A DNA stretch of 64,000 nucleotides, taken from an uncultured Lachnospiraceae bacterium (GTDB lineage Bacteria > Bacillota > Clostridia > Lachnospirales > Lachnospiraceae). The notes below the pieces were generated by a model. It ran no database searches and was not told where the DNA came from. It saw only the letters and a list, made by a program, of their open reading frames with translations. A program made the translations under genes and the position numbers. The stretch lies in assembly GCA_910578335.1 (NCBI GenBank), contig CAJTPU010000007.1, positions 79,715 to 143,714 on the forward strand, read 5' to 3'. The first letter of the stretch is position 1. Each line of letters starts with the position of its first letter. Of this stretch, positions 51,963 to 60,683 are shown in pieces.

Positions 51963-53423
51963 ATGAAAGACATGAAAATGAAAACAAAAATGATAATCGG
52001 TTTTGCTATTCCAAGTATATTTATTATCATAAATGTATTGCTTGGAATGAGCTCTATCCGCAATATCAGCAGACAGGTGTCAGAAACACAGGGACAGCAG
52101 CTTGAGAGCATCAAAGAAACCATGGCAGACATTGGTGCGGACGAAGAGAAAGCTTCCATTGTTGCAGATGCAATTAAAGAAGAGCAGGATGCCGGTATGG
52201 AGAAGATACAGCGGCTGGCAAACAACTCTAATTTATTCAGCATTGGTCTTGTAGTGCTTTCCGTTTTGATTACCGTAGTGCTTTCCGTGAACCTAATTAA
52301 GGCAATCAACAAATCCGTTATGCAGTTGTCGAGGGCGGCTAAAGAAATTGCGTCAGGACGCGTGGATGTGCAGATGGTAAAATACCATAACGATGAGTTT
52401 GGCGAACTGGTAGACGAGTATACAAAGGTAATCAACAACATAAAATATCAGGCTGGTATTGCAGAAGAGGTTTCCAACGGTAACTTGACCGTTCAGGTAA
52501 ATGTAAAATCCAGTGAGGATGTATTGACCAGCGCATTGAAGAAGCTGGTAGACGACAATCTCAACGCACTGACCAACATCAGCGATGCAGGCTCACAGGT
52601 TACCATCAGCTCTTCACAGGTAGCAAGCGCAAGTCAGGCACTGGCACAGGGCTCTACCGAGCAGGCAAGTGCAATCGAAGAGATTACGGCATCTATTGAC
52701 GAGATAGCAGAAAAGACCAAGAGAAATGCAGAAGAAGCAAATGAGGCAGCAGGGCTTGTAGTACAGGCAATTGCAGACGTAAAACATGGCAATGCGCAGA
52801 TGCAGGATATGATGACTGCTATGCAGGATATCAATAAGGCTTCCGAGAGTATTTCCAAGATTATTAAGACGATTGACGACATTGCATTCCAGACCAATAT
52901 CCTTGCATTGAACGCTGCAGTAGAGGCTGCAAGGGCAGGCGAGGCAGGCAAGGGCTTTGCGGTTGTGGCAGAAGAAGTAAGAAGTCTGGCTGCAAAGAGT
53001 GCGGCTGCTGCGGCTGAGACCGGTGAGCTGATTGAGGATTCCATCAACAAGGTAAATTACGGTTCCAAGATTGCAGACGACACCGCAAAGGCGATGGAGG
53101 CAATTACCAATGTGGTACAGCAGAGCGAGGTTATCATCAATGGTATCGCAGAGTCTTCCAACTATCAGGCAACGGCAGTGGCACAGATAGAGCAGGCAAT
53201 TACACAGGTATCTCAGGTAGTACAGACCAACTCCGCTACCAGCGAGCAGTGTGCGGCGGCAAGCGAAGAGCTCTCCAATCAGGCGTCCAGAATGCGCGAA
53301 ATGCTTTCCATCTACAATCTGGGCAATGGAAGCGCAGGCGGCTTCAGGTCTTCCTCCTCTTCGGTTTCGGCAGATGCCAACGAGCAGGTTATTTCTCTGG
53401 GAGACAGCTTCGGAAAGTATTAA
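51963..53423 (+). CDS. Methyl-accepting chemoreceptor with a short outer loop
   Basis: A 486-residue receptor. A membrane segment (about residues 11-28) and a second one (about 93-112) enclose only about 64 residues, mostly helical and polar, far short of a PAS/Cache sensor domain (about 150 residues). A HAMP domain (about 113-165) and the long cytoplasmic coiled coil follow, with the hairpin tip NILALNAAVEAARAGEAGKG and the AEEVRSLAAKSA segment. No CheR-binding pentapeptide at the end (SLGDSFGKY). Signal input is unclear; the small loop may bind a partner protein rather than a ligand. Confidence 0.94.
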   Translation: MKDMKMKTKMIIGFAIPSIFIIINVLLGMSSIRNISRQVSETQGQQLESIKETMADIGADEEKASIVADAIKEEQDAGMEKIQRLANNSNLFSIGLVVLSVLITVVLSVNLIKAINKSVMQLSRAAKEIASGRVDVQMVKYHNDEFGELVDEYTKVINNIKYQAGIAEEVSNGNLTVQVNVKSSEDVLTSALKKLVDDNLNALTNISDAGSQVTISSSQVASASQALAQGSTEQASAIEEITASIDEIAEKTKRNAEEANEAAGLVVQAIADVKHGNAQMQDMMTAMQDINKASESISKIIKTIDDIAFQTNILALNAAVEAARAGEAGKGFAVVAEEVRSLAAKSAAAAAETGELIEDSINKVNYGSKIADDTAKAMEAITNVVQQSEVIINGIAESSNYQATAVAQIEQAITQVSQVVQTNSATSEQCAAASEELSNQASRMREMLSIYNLGNGSAGGFRSSSSSVSADANEQVISLGDSFGKY

Positions 53424-53445
53424 TGGAAATAGCGTGATTGATGTT

Positions 53446-53482
53446 GAAAAACGGGATAGCGGTAATTGCTGTCCCGTTTTTT
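53446..53482 (+). terminator. Bidirectional terminator between the receptor and ytaF genes
   Basis: A 14-pair stem (AAAAACGGGATAGC with GCTGTCCCGTTTTT, one G-T pair), seven-base loop, T run on both strands. It separates two convergent genes. Confidence 0.8.
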
Positions 53483-53494
53483 GGTGTTTGGCTG

Positions 53495-54139
53495 TCAGTA
53501 CAGTAATTTCAGGAAAGCGAGCAGGATAAGGATAAGCCCTCCAAGCCATGAAATATTAAAGGTAAGTTTTTTGGCGGCGCGATTGCCGAGCGCGGTGCCG
53601 CAGATAACGGCGATGGCTTCCGTAAAAAAAGAGCATAAAAAAACAGCGGTTCCATTTACGTTTCCGAAAGCGGCTCCTAGACCGGCAGCCATGCCGTCCA
53701 GAGAAAGGGCTATGGCAAGGGAGACGGCTTCTTTGGGAGAAATGGTTTTGGAATGGTCGGTGTCGGCACATTCGGGGTTGGCGTAAAGACTTAGGACAAA
53801 CCGGAAATTGCAGAAGGAAAATTTAATATTACTGCTTATGGCACCATATTTCTGAATCAGGGATTTGGTGATGCCGTCCAAAAGCTTTACCATACCTAAA
53901 AGAAAGAGCAGGACAAAACAGATGGCGGTGGTGATTTGTCCGGGGATAAAGTTTTTTAGAAAAACACCTGCAAGAAATGCAGCGCCGATACTCAGGCTGC
54001 ATATGGCATCCATTACCAGAACGGAGACTACAGGAATTTTTATTTTACAGGTTCCATAAGAGAAACCGGCGACAAAAGCGTCCAGAGAGAGGGCGAGGGC
54101 AATAAAGAGCGCCTCCCAGAATAAGATGATGGTGTGCAA
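53495..54139 (-). CDS. YtaF-like (MntP-related) membrane protein
   Basis: About 214 residues, six membrane segments. The first half has ALALSLDAFVAGFSYG and the second half ALSLDGMAAGLGAAFGN, two copies of the Asp-containing repeat that define the MntP/YtaF transporter-like fold. YtaF was named for a sporulation-associated membrane protein; transport of a metal such as Mn is possible but not shown. The longer frame runs to 54340, but the start is taken at TTG 54139, where the family begins (HTIILFWEALFIAL). Confidence 0.82.
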   Translation of the reverse strand: MHTIILFWEALFIALALSLDAFVAGFSYGTCKIKIPVVSVLVMDAICSLSIGAAFLAGVFLKNFIPGQITTAICFVLLFLLGMVKLLDGITKSLIQKYGAISSNIKFSFCNFRFVLSLYANPECADTDHSKTISPKEAVSLAIALSLDGMAAGLGAAFGNVNGTAVFLCSFFTEAIAVICGTALGNRAAKKLTFNISWLGGLILILLAFLKLLY

Positions 54140-54197
54140 GATAATCTCGCCTTTTTGGGTTCTTACTGCATAATATTCCACGGAGAGGAATTTTGTT

Positions 54198-54707
54198 CTA
54201 TGCAGGCGGCGAAATGAAAAGCGGCAGAGCAGGCGGAAAGAGCGTAAAGACAAAAAAAGCCGCCGCAAGGACTGCGGTGCAGGCTGCCGTGAGGAATTTG
54301 TATGTGCCGGCGCGTCCGTCGAGGACAAGGCGGCGCGCACGCAGAAACGCAGTCAGCACGCAGAGGAAAAAAATAGCGATATCGATGACTGTGGAGTGTA
54401 TGCCAAAGGCGCCGGTGTAAGTATAATAGAGTGCGGGAATGAGCAGGCAGCCGAGGAGATTTCCCTTTAAAAGCGCATAGCCGATGTGGGGAAGGATTCC
54501 GCGAAAACGGCGTACCGCATAAGCGATAAACAACAGCATGGGAAAAAACAGCAGCTTGATATGCTCCCAAACCGCTTCGTTTACCGGGGTAAATAATCCG
54601 ACAAGTATATTTTCCCCTGTCCATTGATACAGAAAATGCGAGAGGGTTCCCGTTATGGAGACAAATAAAAATCCGGTGATAAGGCATTGGGATAATGGTT
54701 TTTTCAT
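54198..54707 (-). CDS. DUF6512-like membrane protein
   Basis: About 169 residues with five or so membrane segments. The N-terminal stretch KKPLSQCLITGFLFVSITGT is followed by FTPVNEAVWEHIKLLFFPML, a conserved motif of a small uncharacterised membrane family. ATG 54707 is chosen because GGGAG lies six bases upstream; ATG 54719 is an alternative. It shares the minus strand with the YtaF gene and is 58 bp upstream of it, so the two are probably co-transcribed. Confidence 0.7.
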   Translation of the reverse strand: MKKPLSQCLITGFLFVSITGTLSHFLYQWTGENILVGLFTPVNEAVWEHIKLLFFPMLLFIAYAVRRFRGILPHIGYALLKGNLLGCLLIPALYYTYTGAFGIHSTVIDIAIFFLCVLTAFLRARRLVLDGRAGTYKFLTAACTAVLAAAFFVFTLFPPALPLFISPPA

Positions 54708-54861
54708 GATGGCTCCCATCTGCGCGCTGCGGCGCGTTGCAACTGGTGCTTGAATCGGAGAAGAATTCTGTTTATTATGTGCAGAAACGCTTGCGTTTAT
54801 GCTCTTTTGTGCGTATTTAGGCGAAAAGCGGTTCTTTATGAGAATGAGGAATGGAGACAGA

Positions 54862-55491
54862 ATGAAATTATATGGGATAAATGATATGGCGCGGGTGGAC
54901 TGCGCAGGATGCAAAGGCTGTTCTGACTGCTGCAGGGGGATGGGTGATACGATTGTACTGGACCCCCTTGACAGTTACCGCCTGACAAAACGGCTGCATA
55001 AGTCGTTTGAGGAGATGCTGGATGACTGTATCGGGTTACATGTGGAGGAGGGTGTGATACTGCCGCATCTGCTGATGACGGGAGAGGAGGCGCATTGTGT
55101 GTTTTTGAACGCAGAAGGGCGCTGCTCCATTCACGAAGCACGTCCCGGGCTGTGCCGGATATTTCCGCTTGGGCGCAGCTACGAGGAAGGAGAGCTGCGG
55201 TACTTTCTTTTGGAGGAATGTCCCAAAGAGGGCAAAAGCAAGGTAAAAGTTCAAAAATGGCTGGATACGCCGGAGCTTACAAAAAACCAGCAGTTTTTGA
55301 TTCAATGGCACAAGCTGCGCGGAAAACTGCGGGAAAAAGCATCGGAAAAGCCCGAAAAGAGCAAAGAGATGAACCTCTTGCTGCTGCACCTCTTTTTCGT
55401 GCACCCTTATGAAATAGCTACAGATTTCTACCCCCAGTTTGAAGCACGTTACGCCGAGTTCCTCTTAAAACTTTCCGAAACAGAAGACTGA
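54862..55491 (+). CDS. YkgJ-type Fe-S/zinc cysteine-cluster protein
   Basis: A 209-residue protein. The cysteine cluster is CAGCKGCSDCCRGMGD (about residues 14-29), followed by HCVFLNAEGRCSIHEARPGLCRIFPL (about 78-103), the standard YkgJ/UPF0153 pattern of a putative metal cluster. A helical region with KWLDTPEL and HKLRGKLREKASEK follows. The role of this family is not established. GGAG lies six bases before the ATG. It is divergent from the DUF6512 gene. Confidence 0.85.
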   Translation: MKLYGINDMARVDCAGCKGCSDCCRGMGDTIVLDPLDSYRLTKRLHKSFEEMLDDCIGLHVEEGVILPHLLMTGEEAHCVFLNAEGRCSIHEARPGLCRIFPLGRSYEEGELRYFLLEECPKEGKSKVKVQKWLDTPELTKNQQFLIQWHKLRGKLREKASEKPEKSKEMNLLLLHLFFVHPYEIATDFYPQFEARYAEFLLKLSETED

Positions 55492-55800
55492 CGAACAGCA
55501 AAAATCGCATGGTATGCCGCTGATGTGTTATTATTACATTAGGATTAGGGTGTCAAAAGCCGAATTACATTAGGTAATTGCGAAATGTTGCTTCGCCAGT
55601 CCCGAATTGTGCACCTTGTATATTCCATAAGCAGACTCTTAAAAAACGCCGGCACTTAGCTGCCGTCCTTTGGCAGCTTATGTACCGTTGCGTTTTTTAT
55701 GAAGCGAAAGCGGGTCTGTGTTGGAATGTACAAGGTGCACAATGACACTTGCATAATCACTGAGTTTTAAAACATGCTACCAAGGAAAGGAGGCTTCTAT
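55492..55800. other. 309-bp gap with a long-hairpin element
   Basis: No gene seen. It carries two copies of TTACATTAGG (near 55535 and 55565), and a 138-bp long inverted-repeat element (55606-55743), described separately. The next gene's AAAGGAGG is at 55785-55793. Confidence 0.6.
55606..55743 (+). repeat. Long inverted-repeat element with nested hairpins
   Basis: Outer arms of 22 bases (55606-55627 and 55722-55743) pair perfectly if one position is a G-T pair, starting ATTGTGCACCTTGTA. Inside are AAAAAACGC/GCGTTTTTT (55641-55649 and 55690-55698) and AGCTGCC/GGCAGCT (55658-55664 and 55672-55678). The whole 138 bp can fold as one long hairpin whose core is terminator-like. It could be a small non-coding RNA, a MITE-type element, or a terminator with decoration. 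No target-site duplication is evident. Confidence 0.6.
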
Positions 55801-56892
55801 ATGACCAAAGCAATTTTAACAATTGACGACATTGCATCGAAAAATACCCCCGCCATCGTAGACTACTTGTGCGAAAAGAAAATAAAAGCCGTACTGTTTG
55901 CAGTCGGGGAGAATGTGGAGAAGTATTTTGACGAGGCGGTTTATGCCCTGCAAAAAGGGATGGTGATAGGAAACCATAGCTATTCCCATCCGGCTTTTAG
56001 CAAATTGTCTCTGGCGGAGGGGATTGCGGAAATTGAAAAAAATGAGAAGGTTCTCGAAAGGCTTTATGAAAAGGCGGGCGTGGAAAGGACAGTGAAGGTA
56101 TTCCGTTTTCCTTATGGGGACAAGGGCGGCGAAAACCGTAAGGCGCTGCAGGCGTATCTGCGCGAGCAGGGATTTCAGAAGCTTGTGGATACGCAGATTA
56201 CGTCGCCGTGGTATGAACAAAATGGTCTGCACGGGGACGTGGATACGTTTTGGACCTTTGATTTTGGGGAGTGGCAGATAAGGGAAGGCTCTGCGTTTAC
56301 GGCAGATTCCGTTTTTGCCAGAATCCATGATAAAAATCCGGGATATGGCGATGTCCTGCTGCAGGAAGGAAGTCACCATATTTTGTTGTTCCATGCCCAT
56401 GATGAGACGCAGGCGCAGCTACCGGAATATCACAGGCTGTTTTTAGACCATCTTTTAGCGTGCGGCGTGACCTTTGAGGAGCCGCAGTTTGCACCGGCTT
56501 ATGAGGAAAAGGAAAGGCTGCGGCAGGCGCTTTTTGTACTGAAAAAGTGGACGGTGGAATTGTGCAGGGAGGCAGGAAAGAAAGAGGGATATGCAGAAAG
56601 CTTTTTTCAGGGTCTGTGCGAATCGGAGGGGCTGCTTAGAGAATTTGCTTATTACCATGACACGCGGGGATTTTTGTGCGAGAAAAAGGTGGCGGGGTAC
56701 AGCATTGCGGATATTATGGTATGGCAGGTGGACCATTTTAAGGCATATCTGGACAGAGGGGACGAATGCCTGCGCTATGACAGTGCGGGACTGCTTCTGG
56801 CGGCGTTTTCCATTATGATGGAGATGGAAAAAAATCCGGCGCCTTATATAGAAAAAATGAAAAGAGAAAGCGGTACGGACACGCCGGATTAA
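55801..56892 (+). CDS. Polysaccharide deacetylase with extra C-terminal domain
   Basis: A 363-residue protein. Residues 1-220 are a NodB-homology deacetylase: TIDDIA (metal Asp10 and catalytic Asp9), GNHSYSHPAFSKL with the His pair, RFPYGDKGGENR, and LLFHAHDETQAQ near the end. No signal peptide is seen, so it may act inside the cell, unlike typical peptidoglycan deacetylases. The C-terminal 140 residues (from AYEEKERLRQALFVLKKWTV) are helical and not recognised. ATG 55801 follows AAAGGAGG. It runs head-to-head (convergent) with the LacI gene, six bases apart. Confidence 0.88.
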   Translation: MTKAILTIDDIASKNTPAIVDYLCEKKIKAVLFAVGENVEKYFDEAVYALQKGMVIGNHSYSHPAFSKLSLAEGIAEIEKNEKVLERLYEKAGVERTVKVFRFPYGDKGGENRKALQAYLREQGFQKLVDTQITSPWYEQNGLHGDVDTFWTFDFGEWQIREGSAFTADSVFARIHDKNPGYGDVLLQEGSHHILLFHAHDETQAQLPEYHRLFLDHLLACGVTFEEPQFAPAYEEKERLRQALFVLKKWTVELCREAGKKEGYAESFFQGLCESEGLLREFAYYHDTRGFLCEKKVAGYSIADIMVWQVDHFKAYLDRGDECLRYDSAGLLLAAFSIMMEMEKNPAPYIEKMKRESGTDTPD

Positions 56893-56898
56893 GGCGGG

Positions 56899-57891
56899 CT
56901 ACTGCCTGCAGGGGGCGGTGGAATCCCGCAGAATCAGTTCCGCCCGAAGAAGGGTTTGTCCAACAGCGATTTCCTGAAACAGAGCGGCAAGCGCATAATA
57001 ACCGCTCCTGCCTAAGGCGTTTCCGTTTTGCCCGATGGTGGTAAGGGGCGGGATGGCAAGTGCCGAGGAGGCAAGGCTGCCGAAACCGATGACGCTGATA
57101 TCCTGCGGTACCGAGAGCCCGAGCGCGGCGCATTCCTTGATAACGGCGCGTGCCAGCATATCGCTGCCGCATATCACTGCGGTGGTGCCTGTCTGCAGGA
57201 AACGGCGCAGATAGATGCCTGTATCTTTTCCAAAAGACGTGGAACATGCGTACATGCTGTTGGGGGCGGTAAGCCCGTGGGCGGCGCTTTCCGTATAGTA
57301 TGCCTGCTGCAGCCAAGTGGCGGCAGGGTTGCCGGCGTCGTTTAAAAAAGCAATTTTTTTGTGGTTCAGGGATTGAAGGTGCGAAATGCCGATATCCAGA
57401 GCGCCATACAAATCCGTGCCAACCTGACAGGTATGCGGGTTGCCTAATCGGTGGTTTCCTAAAAAAACGGTTGGAATTACGGTGGAAGTAAATTCGCTGC
57501 TCCAGTTGTCTTTCGGAAAAGCGCCTGCAAAAAAAGCACCACAGAAGCCGTGCTTTAACATATAAGCGTCGTAAGTAATGGTAATTTTGTGGGAAACCGG
57601 ATATGGTATGACGTTGATATCTCTTCCTTCACAGGCGGCTGCCTGCTGAAATCCTAAAACAATGTCGAGACTAAACTGAATGGCAGGCTCATAGCTGGTT
57701 TTTTCCAAAAACAAACATAATTTTTTGTGCCTGCTGTTTTTTATGCGCTTGGCGGTATAGCCCATTTCAATGGCGGTGTTGATGACGGTATGGCGAAGCT
57801 CTCCGCTGATATCAGCCGCGCCGTTTAAACCCTTGGAGACTGTGCTGGCAGAGATGCCAAGCTTCCCAGCTATTTCTTTGATTGTAACCAT
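56899..57891 (-). CDS. LacI family transcriptional regulator
   Basis: A 330-residue repressor-type regulator. The N-terminal helix-turn-helix and hinge are clear: MVTIKEIAGKLGISASTVSK, then GLNGAADIS and YTAKRIKNSR. A periplasmic-binding-fold effector domain follows (about residues 60-330) with the usual GTTAVICGSDMLARAV and DISVIGFGS segments. The inducing sugar is unknown, and no sugar operon is beside it; the convergent neighbour is a polysaccharide deacetylase. Confidence 0.9.
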   Translation of the reverse strand: MVTIKEIAGKLGISASTVSKGLNGAADISGELRHTVINTAIEMGYTAKRIKNSRHKKLCLFLEKTSYEPAIQFSLDIVLGFQQAAACEGRDINVIPYPVSHKITITYDAYMLKHGFCGAFFAGAFPKDNWSSEFTSTVIPTVFLGNHRLGNPHTCQVGTDLYGALDIGISHLQSLNHKKIAFLNDAGNPAATWLQQAYYTESAAHGLTAPNSMYACSTSFGKDTGIYLRRFLQTGTTAVICGSDMLARAVIKECAALGLSVPQDISVIGFGSLASSALAIPPLTTIGQNGNALGRSGYYALAALFQEIAVGQTLLRAELILRDSTAPCRQ

Positions 57892-58193
57892 GTATCCTCA
57901 CATTCCTGAAAAGACAGTAGAAGGCAAATACAGGCGGCACTCTGAAACAATCAAAAGCCCTGCAGGGGAAACCTGCAGGGCTTTCGATTGTGTAAAAGGG
58001 GAATTCTTCCGGAATTGCTAATTAGCATTCTTGACACTTCTGCCAAGACAAACTTATTTTACACTATTTTCTAACAGCCGTCTATAACAATATTGCAGAT
58101 AATTAATACTATATTAGCTGACGAGTCATAAAAATGCTCCTTTAAACGTATAATTATGACTTTAGTTACAAAGATATTAGCAAATAAAGTATC
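57892..58193. other. 302-bp gap between the LacI and cNMP-like genes
   Basis: Holds the terminator of the minus-strand gene upstream (57946-57987) and an AT-rich stretch (58030-58190). On the minus strand a 6-codon frame (ATG 58129 to TAG at 58109, MTRQLI) has AAAGGAG eight bases upstream; it may be a tiny leader peptide or chance. No clear promoter for LacI was found. Confidence 0.5.
57946..57987 (-). terminator. Terminator of the minus-strand cNMP-like gene
   Basis: A long stem (AATCAAAAGCCCTGCAGG with CCTGCAGGGCTTTCGATT, one mismatched pair) around GGAAA. On the minus strand it is followed by TTTTGATTGTTT. It lies 208 bp past the 58194 stop and 55 bp before the LacI start. Confidence 0.7.
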
Positions 58194-60446
58194 TTATAAC
58201 TCTAAAAACCGGCGCTCAGCCAACAGTTCCTCGGGAAACGCAGAGCCTGTATTTTTTACGCGTCTTTCCAACATTTCAAATTTATGAAGCTGCTGCGTTT
58301 TGATGGTCTCGTAGCGCTCCAGCATGTCCTTGTAGGTAGGGTTTGATTTTAACGCCTCTCTGACCGGAGCAGCAAAGGGGCAGTAAGTAAAGAGAATATT
58401 CCTTGCGGTTTTTGTCATGCGGGGTGAGCCGCCTCCTTCGTAGAGGATGTAGGTGACGTAGTCCTGCACAAACATTTCTTTAAAGCTGTTGCGCGCCTTT
58501 TGCAGTGCTGTCTTAATCTTTTCCTTGGTCTCGGCGGACAAATCGTGGTTCTTTTTATAAAACTGTATGTAGTCGAAGTATTCGCTGGTGAGGGAACGCT
58601 CGGAAAGGTCGTTCCAGCGGGGTCCCTGTATGCGCTTGCACATTTCCCAACGGTATTCGCCGGTGAGCCGCACGAGCATCTGGCGTAAATCCTCCAGATA
58701 AAAAATGGAAAGCATCATGCGGGCGGGCGTAGTCCTTTTGTGGCCTTCGATTTCCTGCCACATAACGCCTCTGGTTCCTACATTGGGCATAAGGATAACA
58801 TCCGGCAGAATTTCCGTGTGGAAAAATTCCTGAGGCATACCGGCTTCGGGATTGGTGTAAACATACTCCCGGTAGTAAGCGCCATAGTCCATGGAGATAA
58901 TGTCGGCAAAAAGCTCTTTGACCGTCTGGGGCATCACAAGAGTGGTGTCGGGGCGTTTTAAGAGATTGTGAGCCGAGAACAGGGGGCAGAAGGAAGAAAC
59001 GCGCCCAAAAGACATTTTGTTCACGGTAGGGAACATGTTTTTCAGCTCGTACTCCACTTTTTTGTGGAAATCCTGCAAAAGCGCCGCCTCTTCAGCGGGT
59101 GTAATCTGCTTGGTTGCCTTCAGCGTCCTGAGGTGGGTGCTGTAGTCCTCGTCAAACTCGTTGCGGGACGGCTCTTTCGTGCCTTCAAAGACAGCCTTCA
59201 GCCATTCAAACAGGGTAAAGACGCCCGGTCTTTTGTTGCTTGAAAGAAGGTGTACGGCACGGCTTAAGTACTCGGCATTTTCCACGCCTGCAAGCTCTTC
59301 GTCCACATAGCCGAAGCAGAGAAACATACGCACCGGCATGGGAATTTCTTCTTCACTCACGGCACGGAAGAAGATACTGGAATAAAGCTCATAAAAGCTT
59401 GTTGTAATCCGCTGCCGCAGAACTCTGGCAGCGTCATCTGTCGCCGTTTTGTCAGAAGCGTTTTTATATTGGTTTACGAGCTCTCTGAAATTGACGCAGA
59501 AACCGGTATCCCTGCGGGAGTAAGCCAGTATGGTCTGCAGGGAATCCTTGAGGGAGTCATCTGCCTGTATGTCCGCGGCATCGGCGGTCTTTTGCCCCGG
59601 TGTAGTCTTTAATATGGCGGACAGCTCGGAAAGCCGCTTTTCCAGAAGCGTTTTGTCCGTCAGGGGAGAATCCTGCAGCATAGTCAGGATTCTTTTGATG
59701 GCATCGTATACAAAAACGGCATCCTCGGAGCCGGAATCCAGCCGTAAGTACAAATCTGCGTACATGGTAAGCGCATCTTCACGGTTTTCATTCAGGTATA
59801 AGGAAAGCACCTGCTTCTGATATTCTTCAAGAGAGCAGAGGGAGGTAAATACCTTGGTGCAGTCTTCGCCTGTGGAAGCAATCAGACCTGCAGGTACCGC
59901 CGGTTCTTTGGAAAGAAGCGTAGAGCCCTCGGCGAGCAATCTCTGAAAGCCTTCATAGTAGGAAACTGCCCACATCGGCAGAGGGTCTTCCCAGATAAAA
60001 GGCTCGGGAAGGGTGATATTACCCGGCTCGAGCTGGTTTCTGGTACAGCATTCTTTGTAGCGGGTATAATTTTTGGAGAAATCAACCTGCATACTGCTGC
60101 AGGAGAGGCGTGCCAGTTCCTCCGCGTGCAGCAGGCTGTTTAGCTGCCGGAAAGCGGAGCGTGTGACGACAACGCAGTACTCGGGACTTCTCTTAAAGAG
60201 CATCTCCAAAGATATCGTATCCGAGAAGGGGTAAATAAAGACGGAAGAATCCTCCGCTGCCCGGCAGGTGGCAACGTGGGAGCCGGTATAAAGCTCGCAG
60301 ATGCCGGGTGCATCACCACTCTGCAAAAGGTATTCCCTGCCTGAAAAGGAAATGGAAAAGCTGCCGCTTAATATCATATATAATTCTTTGACAGGCTGTC
60401 CTGCTTCGAACAATACCTGATTTTTGGGTATGGAAACTATTGCCAT
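58194..60446 (-). CDS. Large protein with degenerate cyclic-nucleotide-binding domain
   Basis: A 750-residue protein starting at ATG 60446 (AAGGAGGTTGTT upstream). Residues 1-110 have the cyclic-nucleotide-binding fold rhythm (PKNQVLFEAGQPVKELYMIL, then GSFSISFSGREYLLQSGD), but the phosphate cassette that should read GE-x-A...R-x-A reads GICELYTGSHVATCRA, so nucleotide binding is doubtful. The other 640 residues are mostly helical with no motif I know; a His-rich region (MWQEIEGHKRTTPARMML) lies near residue 580. It lies alone on the minus strand, transcribed toward LacI. Function unknown. Confidence 0.75.
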   Translation of the reverse strand: MAIVSIPKNQVLFEAGQPVKELYMILSGSFSISFSGREYLLQSGDAPGICELYTGSHVATCRAAEDSSVFIYPFSDTISLEMLFKRSPEYCVVVTRSAFRQLNSLLHAEELARLSCSSMQVDFSKNYTRYKECCTRNQLEPGNITLPEPFIWEDPLPMWAVSYYEGFQRLLAEGSTLLSKEPAVPAGLIASTGEDCTKVFTSLCSLEEYQKQVLSLYLNENREDALTMYADLYLRLDSGSEDAVFVYDAIKRILTMLQDSPLTDKTLLEKRLSELSAILKTTPGQKTADAADIQADDSLKDSLQTILAYSRRDTGFCVNFRELVNQYKNASDKTATDDAARVLRQRITTSFYELYSSIFFRAVSEEEIPMPVRMFLCFGYVDEELAGVENAEYLSRAVHLLSSNKRPGVFTLFEWLKAVFEGTKEPSRNEFDEDYSTHLRTLKATKQITPAEEAALLQDFHKKVEYELKNMFPTVNKMSFGRVSSFCPLFSAHNLLKRPDTTLVMPQTVKELFADIISMDYGAYYREYVYTNPEAGMPQEFFHTEILPDVILMPNVGTRGVMWQEIEGHKRTTPARMMLSIFYLEDLRQMLVRLTGEYRWEMCKRIQGPRWNDLSERSLTSEYFDYIQFYKKNHDLSAETKEKIKTALQKARNSFKEMFVQDYVTYILYEGGGSPRMTKTARNILFTYCPFAAPVREALKSNPTYKDMLERYETIKTQQLHKFEMLERRVKNTGSAFPEELLAERRFLEL

Positions 60447-60508
60447 AACAACCTCCTTGCAATGCAAAGCATTGGAGGCGGCGGTGTCTGCCGCCTGCCT
60501 CTTGCTTT

Positions 60509-60537
60509 ATTATAACCGTTAGCGCCGATAAAGACAA
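60509..60537 (-). promoter_or_regulatory. Promoter of the cNMP-like gene
   Basis: On the minus strand TTGTCT (60537-60532), 17-bp spacer, consensus TATAAT (60514-60509), 62 bp before the ATG. Confidence 0.65.
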
Positions 60538-60683
60538 CTACAATAGGGTTTGTTTTCTACAGTTCTTATGTGCATATTACAAAAAAAATTACGAAAAAAG
60601 TCCTTTTTTGGAAAGACTTACTGTACTTTTTATAAATTTATGGTACAATCAAAATGTATGATTTATTTTACGGGGGTGTCATC

